Shown here: positions 45,165 through 54,323 of the stretch, piece by piece
Layout: each line of letters starts with the position of its first letter
Position numbering within the stretch: position 1 is the first letter of the stretch
Source of the DNA: Bufo bufo
Lineage: Eukaryota > Chordata > Amphibia > Anura > Bufonidae
Direction: 5' to 3'
Length of the DNA: 64,000 nucleotides
Assembly: GCF_905171765.1 (NCBI RefSeq)
Contig: NC_053391.1
Coordinates: forward strand, 154,871,565-154,935,564
Position numbers and translations under genes: made by a program
Notes under the pieces: generated by a model
Seen by the model: the letters and a program-made list of their open reading frames with translations, nothing else
The model's database searches: none
Told to the model about the DNA's origin: nothing

Positions 45165-45360
45165 TAATCCTCATCATGAGAGAGGATGACCTTTCTCTTC
45201 TATACTGCAGCCTGTCAGCTCCCCCACTGCTCCTTCTCCTCCTCCAGCCTGCTTACAGAAACCCCCTTTCTCTTGCCTTACCATGTTGCTTAAGCTCTGC
45301 ACGGGCTGAAATCTTAGGTCCTTTTCCCAAAGCCCGTGCAGAGCTCAGGTAAAATGGTTA
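45165..45360. other. GC-rich hairpin sequence
   Basis: AGCTCTGCACGGGCT (45293-45307) and AGCCCGTGCAGAGCT (45331-45345) form a perfect 15-bp stem. The rest is pyrimidine-rich. It may be the centre of a foldback repeat; no gene is seen. Confidence 0.35.
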
Positions 45361-45442
45361 GGGGTTAAGGATGTAGACAATTCTTGCAGCATATTTATAT
45401 ATGTGGAAACTACAAATGGTTTATTCTTATTAGCTGTTAACC

Positions 45443-45446
<4 letters not shown>

Positions 45447-45473
<27 letters not shown>
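45447..45473. repeat. (TA)n microsatellite
   Basis: TA repeat on the left side of PLE palindrome 4. Confidence 0.9.
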
Positions 45474-45627
45474 AAGGAAAAATGGCGGCACTGGCTATAA
45501 ATAAATAAAAAATAGGGTGCACGATCCTAGGGTATAGACTTCTCACCCCACAAATAGAATCCAGAAGAAGGACGGCACTCCAGTAAGGTGAAAAAAATGA
45601 TGATGCCTTTATTCAACCATCCGGTGC

Positions 45628-45659
45628 AACGTTTCGGCTCTAAATGAGCCTTTTTCAAG
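45628..45659 (-). ncRNA. hammerhead-like motif, PLE 4 left arm
   Basis: Minus strand: CTTGAAA in place of CTGATGA, GGCTC/GAGCC hairpin, GAA, palindrome ACGT, T. Confidence 0.35.
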
Positions 45660-45678
45660 CGGCTTTTTTAAGCGGCTG

Positions 45679-45710
45679 CTTGAAAAAGGCTCATTTAGAG
45701 CCGAAACGTT
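45679..45710 (+). ncRNA. hammerhead-like motif, PLE 4 right arm
   Basis: Mirror of 45628-45659: CTTGAAA, GGCTC/GAGCC stem, GAA, palindrome ACGT, T. Confidence 0.35.
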
Positions 45711-45777
45711 GCACCGGATGGTTGAATAAAGGCATCATAATTTTTTTCACCTTACTGGAGTGCCGTCCTTCTTCTGG

Positions 45778-45778
<1 letters not shown>

Positions 45779-45808
<30 letters not shown>
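45779..45808. repeat. (TA)n microsatellite
   Basis: TA repeat between PLE palindromes 4 and 3. Confidence 0.95.
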
Positions 45809-45810
<2 letters not shown>

Positions 45811-45962
45811 ATGAGAAAACTGTGGCAGCACTCCCTTGGAAGCTGTATAAGATGTAGGGTGCCCGCGGTGGTCCCTCGATTCAGGACGGAAGACAACAAA
45901 GAAAGTTCGCAGCACTCCTTGAAAGATAAAATGTGCTCTTTTATTCACACATATCAAGTGAC

Positions 45963-45996
45963 AACGTTTCAGTTCTCTCACAGAACCTTTCTCAAG
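45963..45996 (-). ncRNA. hammerhead-like motif, PLE 3 left arm
   Basis: Minus strand: CTTGAGA, GGTTCTG..AGAACT hairpin with one mismatch against the right arm, GAA, palindrome ACGT, T. Confidence 0.35.
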
Positions 45997-46775
45997 TCAG
46001 GTGAAACATAAAGTGCAATAGTGCCAGTATAAATACATGATAAGGTTGTTACCAATCAGTTCATCAACCAATACAAAAATAGTGCACTCCCCTTTGTGGA
46101 TATGTTACAATTCATTCATTTACCACATGTCAATATAGACAGACTAACAAACATCCTCTATATATACTGTGCTATTATAATCATACTATGCTTTCACCTT
46201 TTTCATAATCATAGTGCATATATAAAGTGCCAATAAAAGTGCATAGTGCTGTTAAAACATATTGACCTCAATACCTTGCTGGGGGCATATGAAATAAACC
46301 AGGTGGATGGCGTCTTAACTCGTGTGGACGCACGGTGATTCTCAGCGTCTCGTCCTCGCCAATGCGCATGTGTCAGCCCTTCCCCTGTTGTTAGGCGGTA
46401 CATAACCGCTATGTGTCACCAACGGGCGGAGACCAAGCGCCGTGATGTCCGGCGTACTGCGTAAGCACGCACCGCGTGTATCACGTGCCCACGATCCTGC
46501 CGCCACAGGCACCAGCGTCACTTCACTTGCCTTATCCGCCATTTTACTACAGGGCAATCTTTTGGGCAGTGACTCTATCAAACACCCACCTTCTTCCTGT
46601 TGATTTCTACAATTCAAATTACCAACCCAGCAAGATAGGTCAACCATGATCCTGTCCGATGATAAAACAACATGAAAAGTCGTATTGTAACATAATTAAT
46701 CAACATAATTTCCCCTAAGTTCACCCAATACAGCATTCTGGACATATGAGAAAAAGGGCAATAGAGTAAGGGCAC

Positions 46776-46925
46776 TAGCCCACCATCCCCCCTGTTACCC
46801 TAAACTCGACATTTAATCCTTTGGGTTTCAAAGTATCTAAACAGAAGATCCATCTGAGTTCATTTTTCTTTAAAACAGTTAACCTATCTCCTCCTCTTTC
46901 TAATGGTTTAACATGATCCAAGATC
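46776..46925 (-). pseudogene. PLE 3 GIY-YIG C-terminus, left copy
   Basis: Minus strand encodes ILDHVKPLERGGDRLTVLKK and LKPKGLNVEF, the same end block as in PLE 1 and PLE 2. It is the mirror of 46936-47086. Everything upstream in the gene is missing. Confidence 0.75.
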
Positions 46926-46935
46926 TGAGATGTAT

Positions 46936-47086
46936 GATCTTGGATCATGTTAAACCATTAGAAAGAGGAGGAGATAGGTTAACTGTTTTAAAGAAAAATG
47001 AACTCAGATGGATCTTCTGTTTAGATACTTTGAAACCCAAAGGATTAAATGTCGAGTTTAGCGTAACAGGGGGGATGGTGGGCTAG
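46936..47086 (+). pseudogene. PLE 3 GIY-YIG C-terminus, right copy
   Basis: The frame begins at the palindrome centre and encodes ILDHVKPLERGGDRLTVLKK followed by ELRWIFCLDTLKPKGLNVEF, stopping at 47084-47086. Only the last 50 codons of the PLE protein remain. Confidence 0.78.
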
Positions 47087-47865
47087 TACCCCTCCTCCAC
47101 TGCCCCTTTTTCTCATATGTCCAGAATGCTGTATTGGGTGAACTTAGTGGAAATTATGTTGATTAATTATGTTACAATACGACTTTTCATGTTGTTTTAT
47201 CATCGGACAGGATCATGGTTGACCTATCTTGCTGGGTTGGTAATTTGAATTGTAGAAATCAACAGGAAGAAGGTGGATGTTTGATAGAGTCACTGCCCAA
47301 AAGATTGCCCTGTAGTAAAATGGCGGATAAGGCAAGTGAAGTGACGCTGGTGCCTGTGGCAGCAGGATCGCGGGCACGTGATGCGCGAGGTGCGTGCTTG
47401 CGCAGTACGCCGGACGTCACGGCGCTTGGTCTCCGCCCGTTGGTGACGTATAGCGGTTATGTACCGCCTAACAACAGGGGAAGGGCTGACACATGCGCAT
47501 TGGCGAGGACGAGACGCTGAGAATCACCGTGCGTCCACACGAGTTAAGACGCCATCCACCTGGTTTATTTCATATGCCCCCAGCAAGGTATTGAGGTCAA
47601 TATGTTTTAACAGCACTATGCACTTTTATTGGCACTTTATATATGCACTATGATTATGAAAAAGGTGAAAGCATAGTATGATTATAATAGCACAGTATAT
47701 ATAGAGGATGTTTGTTAGTCTGTCTATATTGACATGTGGTAAATGAATGAATTGTAACATATCCACAAAGGGGAGTGCACTATTTTTGTATTGGTTGATG
47801 AACTGATTGGTTACAACCTTATTATGTATTTATACTGGCACTACTGCACTTTATGTTTCACCTGA

Positions 47866-47899
47866 CTTGAGAAAGGTTCTGTGAGAGAACCGAAACGTT
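47866..47899 (+). ncRNA. hammerhead-like motif, PLE 3 right arm
   Basis: CTTGAGA (47866-47872), GGTTC/GAACC hairpin, GAA, palindrome ACGT, T (47899). Confidence 0.35.
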
Positions 47900-47967
47900 G
47901 TCACTTGATATGTGTGAATAAAAGAGCACATTTTATCTTTCAAGGAGTGCTGTGAACTTTCTTTGTT

Positions 47968-47988
47968 ATATATATATATATATATATT
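47968..47988. repeat. (TA)n microsatellite
   Basis: TA repeat on the right side of PLE 3. Confidence 0.9.
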
Positions 47989-48090
47989 GTTACTTTTGAT
48001 TAAACAATACAGTGTTTACTGTATACTAAAAATTAGGGCTTTTGGAATCAATGTGAATGTCTTCACAGCAGTGACAAACCATGTTTTATA

Positions 48091-49013
48091 CAGTGCTGGC
48101 CATAATTATTCATACCCCTGGCAAATTTTGACTTAAAGTTACTTTTATTCAACCAGCAAGTAATTTTTTTGACCTTTGCAAAAGCTCATCTGGACAAAGG
48201 AGAAGACTTCTGGTCTTCTGTGTTATGGTCAGATGAAACAAAAATTTCATTGTTTGGTCACAATGATGTTTCCTTCATTTGGCGTAAAAAAGCAGAAGCC
48301 TTCAACCCAAAGAACACCATCCCCACTGTCAAACATAGTGGTGGGAACCTAATGCTTTGGGGGTGTTTTTCAGGCAATGGACCAGGGAACCTAATCACAG
48401 TAAACGGCACCATAAAAAAAGAGCAATACATGAGGATTCTCAACGACAACATCAGGCAGTCTGCAGAGAAACTTGGCCTTGAGCACCAGTGGACATTTCA
48501 GCATGACAATGACCCAAAACACACAGCAAAAGTGGTGAAGAAATGGTTAGCAGACAACAACATTAACGTTTTGGAGTGGCCCAGCCAGAGTCCAGACTTG
48601 AATCCAATTGAGAATCTGTGGAGGGAGCTAAAGATCAGGGTGATGGCAAGAAGACCCTCCAACCTGAAAGATTTGGAGCTCATTGCTAAAGATGAATGGG
48701 CAAAAATACCTGTGGAGACATGCAAAAAGCTGGTCTGCAATTATAGGAAGCGTTTGATTGCTGTAGTAGCCAATAAAGGCTTTTCTATTGATTATTGAGA
48801 AGGGTATGAATAATTTTGGACTGGACACTTTTTGCTCAAATCTAAATAAAAGCTGAGAAATGTTTTTTTCCACAATAATGCCTCTTGTACATCGTCTTAT
48901 TATCTTTTGGGAGACACCTATGTCATTTCCCGTCAAAAAATTACTTGCTGGTTGAATAAAAGTAACTTTAAGAAAAAATTTGCCAGGGGTATGAATAATT
49001 ATGGGCAGCACTG
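48091..49013 (+). mobile_element. Tc1/mariner element G, 5' part deleted
   Basis: Termini CAGTGCTGGCCATAATTATT (48091) and AATAATTATGGGCAGCACTG (ending 49013), flanked by TA. Inverted repeats of about 80 bp (ACCCCTGGCAAATTTTGACTT block) are intact. The 5' repeat joins directly to the middle of the transposase gene at about 48165, so the 5' UTR and DNA-binding region are gone. Confidence 0.9.
48169..48798 (+). pseudogene. Tc1 transposase catalytic domain, DNA-binding part missing
   Basis: An unbroken 209-codon frame from ATG 48169. It has the complete DD34E set: VLWSDETKISLFG, then HDNDPKH, then SPDLNPIENLWRE with 34 residues between the second Asp and the Glu, and the natural end NKGFSIDY. 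The usual protein is about 340 residues; the two N-terminal helix-turn-helix motifs and the linker are absent because of a deletion in the element. It could fold as a catalytic core but should not recognise the terminal repeats, so it is treated as a truncated gene. Confidence 0.85.
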
Positions 49014-49133
49014 TAGATACTGGTATAGGGAAATAATATGGCATACATTGCCATATTATTGTTGAAGGGAGTCTGTCACTAGCAAACTCCCTATCCAATG
49101 GATGGCAGAAACACATAGATGTAGTTCACCTGA

Positions 49134-49461
49134 TTAAAGGGGTTGTCTGGGCTTTTAATATCGATGATCTATCATTAGGATAGGTAATCAATATCAGATT
49201 GGCGGGGGTCCAACACCCAGCAACCCCGCCGATCAGCGCAGGTTCCATCTCCCGTCTCTCTTCCTTTTCACTGCTGCTTTGCAATAGACAGCAGCAGTGA
49301 GCAGGAAGAGAGACAGGAGATGGCACATGCGCACTGTGCGTTCCATGTCCTCATACAGCTGATCGGTGGGGTTGCCGGGTGTCGGAACCCCGCCGATATG
49401 ATATTGATTACCTATCCGAATGTTAGGTCATCAATATTAAAAGCCTGGACAACCCCTTTAT
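49134..49461. mobile_element. palindromic MITE, TTAA-type ends
   Basis: Starts TTAAAGGGGTTGTCTGGGCT (49134) and ends with its inverse AGCCTGGACAACCCCTTTA (49461). Inner arms GATCTATCATTAGGATAGGT and the GGGGTCCAACACCC/GGGTGTCGGAACCCC blocks also pair. It is non-coding. The left TTAA is intact, the right reads TTTA. Confidence 0.6.
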
Positions 49462-49803
49462 GGCCTCATACACATGGCCGTGTGCCAGCCATGACCATGC
49501 GCAATGCACAGGAACCAACCATGTGCAGGCCATCTGCAGACTCATTCACTTGAATTGGGTGCTCGAACCACATCTGATGGTCCGCACCACAAAAAAGTAG
49601 CACATGCACTACTTTTTGGCTGTGCGAAGTCATGGACAGAAAACCCATGGAAGCACTACTTCCGATCTGTGACTCTGTGAAGTGAATGGGTCCCCATCCA
49701 TGATATGGTGTGCACATGGCTTGTGCCCGTATATAGCGAAACCTGCTGTTTGCGAGCCGCTATATGGACGTGGGCCGCCTGTGGTTGTATGCATGAGGCC
49801 TAA
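49459..49803. mobile_element. MITE with GGCCTCAT ends
   Basis: Inverted ends TGGCCTCATACAC and GCATGAGGCCT with TTA/TAA next to them, which suggests a PIF/Harbinger-type 3-bp target. It directly abuts the preceding MITE. The inner GTGAATGGGTCCCCATCCAT block resembles 12276-12308. Confidence 0.5.
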
Positions 49804-49805
49804 AG

Positions 49806-50106
49806 CACTGTTTTTCTTTTGTTGATCTGAGGCTCCATTCCCGAGTTATGATATATTTTGTAATATTCAAATTGCTCTCATTGCACCCGAGCTCTACTTT
49901 TTTCTGTGGCTAGCCCCTCCCTCGCTGTTTTAATAAACAGAGCCAGGCTGTGGCAAAGCAGTGAGAGTGGGGCTGGACACACAAAAGAGCAGAGCTTGGG
50001 TGCACTGAAAGCAATAGTAACACCCTTATTGCACCCAACCAAATAAGCATTTTTGGAAAAAGTATATCTTAGGAATAGAGCCTCAAATCAACAAAAGTAA
50101 GACCTG
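49806..50106. mobile_element. MITE-like inverted repeat
   Basis: TTTTCTTTTGTTGATCTGAG with GCTCCATTCC at the left is inverted at the right as GGAATAGAGCCTCAAATCAA. A second inner pair AATTGCTCTCATTGCACCC / GGTGCACTGAAAGCAAT supports a foldback. There is no coding frame. Confidence 0.5.
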
Positions 50107-51470
50107 TCACATCGCCCTCTCCTTCCTCCACCCCCTTCCCTGCTAAAGGCAAGAGCCTGATCAGGCTTAGTGTGAGTTCAATACACTGAAGTACACTATG
50201 CAGTGTACTGCAGTGTATTGTAAGCCATCAGACCCACTGGATCTTTAAGAACCAAGTGGGTCTGGGTTCAAAAAAAGTGAAAAAAAGTAAAAAAAAAAAA
50301 ATAATAAAAAAATCTTCCTCCTATATTCCCACATAATTGGTTTAAAATGTAAAAAAAAAAATAGATATATATTCTAAATATATTTGGTATCGCCATGTCC
50401 GTTAGGACCTGATCTATAAAAGGATCATGTTATTTTTACCGCACAGTGAACACTATAAAAAAGAAAGAAAAACTATGATGAAATTGCAATTTTGCCCATC
50501 CCACTTCCCAAAAAATGGTATAAAAAGTGTTCAAAAAAGTTATATGTACCCAAAAAAATGTACCAATCAAACCGTGACCTCATCCCACATAAAATGAGCC
50601 CCTACATAGGCTTATCATCCAAAAAGTGTAAAAAAATATGGCTTTCAAAAAATATACACGAAAACATGATTTTTTTTTCCAAACATACTTTTATTGTATA
50701 AAATAAAGTTAAAAAAATTTTCATATTTGGTATTGTCATGTCCGTATAGACCTGCTCTATAAAAATAGCATGTGATCCAACCCATCTGGTGAACACCATA
50801 AAAAAAATGAAAAACAAAATGTGCCAAAAAATTCATTTTTTTTCACCTTACATCACAAAAAGTATAATACCAAGCGATGAAAAAGTTATATATGCCCCAA
50901 ATTGGTTCCAATCAAACCTCCATCCATCTTATCCCGCAAAAAATGAGATCCTATCTAAGACAATCATCCAAAAAAAAAATATATATATGGCTTTCGGAAA
51001 AGGGAGACACAAAACATGATTTATTTTTTCAAAAATGCTTTTATTGTGCAAAATAAAAAAAAAATGCACATATTAGGTATCGCTGTGTCCGTAACAACCT
51101 GCTCTATAAAAATATCATGTGATCCAAACTGTCTGGTGAACACTGTAAAAAAATAAAATAAAAAAATGTGCCAAAAATGCAATTTTTTATCACCTTACAT
51201 CACAAAAAGTGTAATAGCAAGCAATCAAAAAGTCATATGTTCCACAAAATGGTATCAATCAAACTGCCATCTCATCCCGCAAAAAATGAGACCCTACCTA
51301 AGACAATTGTCAAAAAAGTAAAAAAAGATGGCTTTAAGAAAATGGAGACACAAAAACACGATACAATACGACCTTCTCTATAAAATTATCACATGATCTA
51401 CCCTGTCAGGTAAACATTGTAAAAAACAAAAAATAAAAACCTTGCCTCACAAAAAGCATAAGATATAAGA
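50107..51470. repeat. tandem repeat, about 345-bp unit, three full copies and a partial one
   Basis: The anchor GGTATCGCCATGTCCGT-like block, each time followed by ACCTG.TCTATAAAA, occurs at 50385, 50728 and 51075, giving spacings of 343 and 347 bp, with a partial copy near 51370. Each unit also has CACCTTACATCACAAAAAGT-type and TCATCCC.CA.AAAATGAG blocks. Divergence between units is high. The left flank 50107-50384 (AAGTGGGTCTGGGTTC) probably belongs to the same repeat. It is non-coding and A-rich. Confidence 0.7.
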
Positions 51471-51784
51471 TATATCCCCCTGGTGCTTTTAATCAGAGTA
51501 ACAATGGAGCTGAACACTCCGCGTTAGAGTAGGTCCTATCTGATGAGAAGCTACCTTGACGTCTGGTAGATGGGCCCAACATATTTTTGATCAATTATTT
51601 GCGCTAAGAGCTTCTTCCCTGCTTAATAGTAAGTATTGGCATCATGTATTTGACCCTGTTCACACATTCACCTGTTCACCCATTCTTAGTGCATTTAGTA
51701 GTGTGCTGCTACTTTGATTTTTTACATTGTTTCTTGGTAGCTTGCACCTGTGATTGTCTCTGGAGGTGCTGTTCCGCTTTTTTG
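51471..51784. other. no recognised feature
   Basis: Short mixed sequence between the tandem repeat and a TA tract. No supported gene or repeat end. Confidence 0.4.
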
Positions 51785-51812
51785 CATATATATATATATA
51801 TATATATATATA
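51785..51812. repeat. (TA)n microsatellite
   Basis: TA repeat at the left border of Tc1 element H. Confidence 0.9.
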
Positions 51813-53424
51813 CAGTTGCAAGATAAAGTATGTGAACCCTTTGGAATGATATAGATTTCTGCACAAATTGGTCATAAAATGTCATCTGATCTTCATCTAA
51901 GTCACAACAATAGACAATCACAGTCTGCTTAAACTAATAACACACAAAGAAATAAATGTTACCATGTTTTTATTGAACACACCATGTAAACATTCACAGT
52001 GCAGATGGAAAAAGTATGTGAACCCCTAGATTAATGACATCTCCAAGACCTAATTGAAGTGAGGTGTCAGCCAACTGGAGACCAATCAATGTAATGAGAT
52101 TGGAGGTGTTGGTTACAGCTGCCCTGCCCTATAAAAAACACACACCAGTTCTGGGTTTGCTTTTCACAAGAAGCATTGCCTGATGTGAATGATGCCTCAC
52201 ACAAAATAGCTCTCAGAAGACCTTCGATTAAGAATTGTTGACTTGCATAAAGCTGGAAAGGGTTATAAAAGCATCTCCAAAAGCCTTGCTGTTCATCAGT
52301 CTACGGTAAGAAAAATTGTCTATAAATGAAGAAAGTTTAGCACTGCTGCTACTCTCCCTAGGAGAGTCCTGTAAAGACGACTGCAAAAGCACAGCGCAGA
52401 CTGCTCAATGAGGTGAAGAAGAATCCTAGAGTGTCAGCTAAAGACTTACAAAAGTCTCTGGCATATGCTAGCATCCCTGTTAGCGAATCTACGATACGTA
52501 AAACACTAAACAAGAATGGATTTCATCGAAGGATACCACAGAGGAAGCCACTTCTGTCAAAAAAAACCATTGCTGCACGTTTACAGTTTGCACAAGAGCA
52601 CCTGGATGTTCTTCAGCAGTACTGGCAAAATATTCTGTGGACAGATTAAACCAAAGTTGAGTTGTTTGGAAGAAACACACAACACTATGTGTGGAGAAAA
52701 AGTGCCACAGCACACCAACATCAAAACCTCATCCCAACTGTGAAGTATGGTGCTGGGGGCATCATGGTTTGGGGCTTCTTTGCTGCGTCAGGGCCTGGAC
52801 GGATTGCTATCATCAAAGGAAAAATGAATTCCCAAGTTTATCAAGACATTTTGCAGGAGAACTTAAGGCCATCTGTCCACCAGCTGACGCTCAACAGAAG
52901 ATGGGTGTTGCAACAGGACAACGACCCAAAGCATAGAAGTAAATCAACAACAGAATGGCCTAAACAGAAGAAAATACGCCTTCTGGAGTGGCCCGGTCAG
53001 AGTCCTGACCTCAACCCGATTGAGATGCTGTGGCCTGACCTCAAGAAAGCGATTCACACCAGACATCCCAAAAATATTGCTGAAACAGTTCTGTAAAGAT
53101 GAATGGTCAAGAATTACTCCTGACAGTAGTGCACGTCTGATCTGCAACTGCAGGAAACGTTTGGTTGAATTAATTGCTGCCAAAGGAGGTTCAACCAGTT
53201 ATTATATCCAAGGGTTCACATACTTTTTCCACCTGCACTGTGAATGTTTTTATGGTGTGCTCAATAAAAACATGGTAACATTTAATTCTTTGTGTGTTAT
53301 TAGTTTAAGCAGACTGTTATTGTCTATTGTTGTGACTTAGATGAAGATCATATCACATTTTATGACCAATTTGTGCAGAAATCCATATAATTCCAAAGGG
53401 TTCACATACTTTTTCTTGCAACTG
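51813..53424 (+). mobile_element. Tc1/mariner element H
   Basis: Termini CAGTTGCAAGATAAAGTATG (51813) and CATACTTTTTCTTGCAACTG (ending 53424), flanked by TA. Long inverted repeats of about 200 bp include GACAATCACAGTCTGCTTAA and its inverse near 53310. Full length, but the transposase gene is broken. Confidence 0.92.
52188..53205 (+). pseudogene. Tc1/mariner H transposase, broken
   Basis: Begins MMPHTK at 52188 followed by a stop, then a helix-turn-helix region ([20 protein letters not shown]) and another stop near 52326. 52413-52649 holds the second DNA-binding part (KNPRVSAKDLQKSLAY). 52662-53096 holds GGIMVWGFF, QQDNDPKH and SPDLNPIEMLW. The natural end GGSTSYY is in another frame near 53200. 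At 52645-52649 the first catalytic block reads ILWTD followed by a stop. Several stops and frame changes make it non-functional. Confidence 0.85.
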
Positions 53425-53431
53425 TATATAT

Positions 53432-53621
53432 ATGCGATGCAATAAAAATAATTTTTTAATTAAAAAAGTGTGGCAATTTTAAAATTGCCGCACCTTCAAT
53501 TAATTTTTTTTTTTTATTGCATCGCATATTGCTGGAGTTCTCTATCATTTGATATAACGGGGTGGGAACCCGACATCCAGTAGCGACAAAACCAAGCAGG
53601 GTGCCACGACGTTATCTTGTA
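53432..53621. mobile_element. PLE 5: minimal palindrome with one-sided tail
   Basis: ATGCGATGCAATAAAAATAA (53432) inverts as TTTTTATTGCATCGCAT (ending 53527), with a central GGCAATTTTAAAATTGCC. The right side carries a 94-bp tail with CGGGGTGGGAACCCGACATC, a block also present in the PLE 1 tail at about 26535-26555. It is a PLE dimer cut down to about 48 bp per arm. No hammerhead box remains. TA sequence lies on both sides. Confidence 0.65.
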
Positions 53622-53623
53622 AA

Positions 53624-53660
<37 letters not shown>
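53622..53660. repeat. (TA)n microsatellite
   Basis: TA repeat between PLE 5 and Tc1 element I. Confidence 0.9.
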
Positions 53661-53663
<3 letters not shown>

Positions 53664-53838
53664 TCACCTAAAGAATTATTAGGAACACCTGTTCTATTTC
53701 TCATTAATGCAATTATCTAGTCAACCAATCACATGGCAGTTGCTTCAATGCATTTAGGGGTGTGGTCCTGGTCAAGACAATCTCCTGAACTCCAAAATGA
53801 ATGTCAGAATGGGAAAGAAAGGTGATTTAAGCAATTTT
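53661..53838 (+). mobile_element. Tc1/mariner element I, 5' end only
   Basis: Begins CACTCACCTAAAGAATTATT next to TA. After the 5' UTR it reads an apparent start (ATG at about 53801) with MSEWERKVI-like coding for the beginning of a transposase, and is cut off at about 53838 where the 3' end of the L1 begins. The rest is not in the window. Confidence 0.7.
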
Positions 53839-54323
53839 AGAGTTCAACATTTTTATTGAAAATTTTTCATTTAAAGATCAGCGAAGCATGACATTGCATA
53901 AATAATTTGAGATGGACGCAGCCACCAAGGACAAATATTATTCCATTAACAAAAATTTTCCAGTATAATGGAAAACATGACTTGACAGTAACTTAATTAC
54001 AACGCAACTCAGGATAAGGCTGATTACATTGGCAACATAATAGCCAACAAACATGGCCAGAGGTACATCATTTTTCTAATATTCATCAAACCGTACATTG
54101 CCCCTGGTACTCACAGCATCACCAGGGATGACCAGAATACATTGCTTAGCATGTATTAGTTGTTAAGTATCAACAATTAAATACTAAAACCATAAGTAAC
54201 ACGTGTCGATCACGGATCTGTCTGATCAGAAGGCTTAACTGTAGGAGGGACCTATAGGAAACAGTCTCAAAGGAAATATCCGACCACTACCTCTCATAGG
54301 GGGGCCAGAGTTTTGAAGATCAT

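Larger units (their letters stand above)
45474..45780. mobile_element. PLE 4: short head-to-head palindrome
   Basis: Arms of about 110 bp (about 45558-45665 and 45673-45780) are inverted around 45669. The left side carries an extra tail of about 84 bp (45474-45557). Each arm has one hammerhead-like box. Both copies are almost completely 5'-truncated. TA repeats lie on both sides. Confidence 0.8.
45809..47967. mobile_element. PLE 3: 2.2-kb head-to-head palindrome
   Basis: Arms 45895-46925 and 46936-47967 are inverted (mirror sum 93,862) with a spacer of only 10 bp. An 86-bp tail (45809-45894) extends the left side only. Each arm holds the last part of a GIY-YIG frame followed by about 0.9 kb of non-coding sequence and a hammerhead-like box near the outer end. 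Several mismatches between the arms show some age. TA repeats lie on both sides. Confidence 0.85.

Noticed and set aside
46342..47520. 101-codon frame present on both arms of PLE 3
   Set aside because: Lies in the 3' non-coding part between the GIY-YIG stop and the hammerhead-like box; conserved only through the palindrome.
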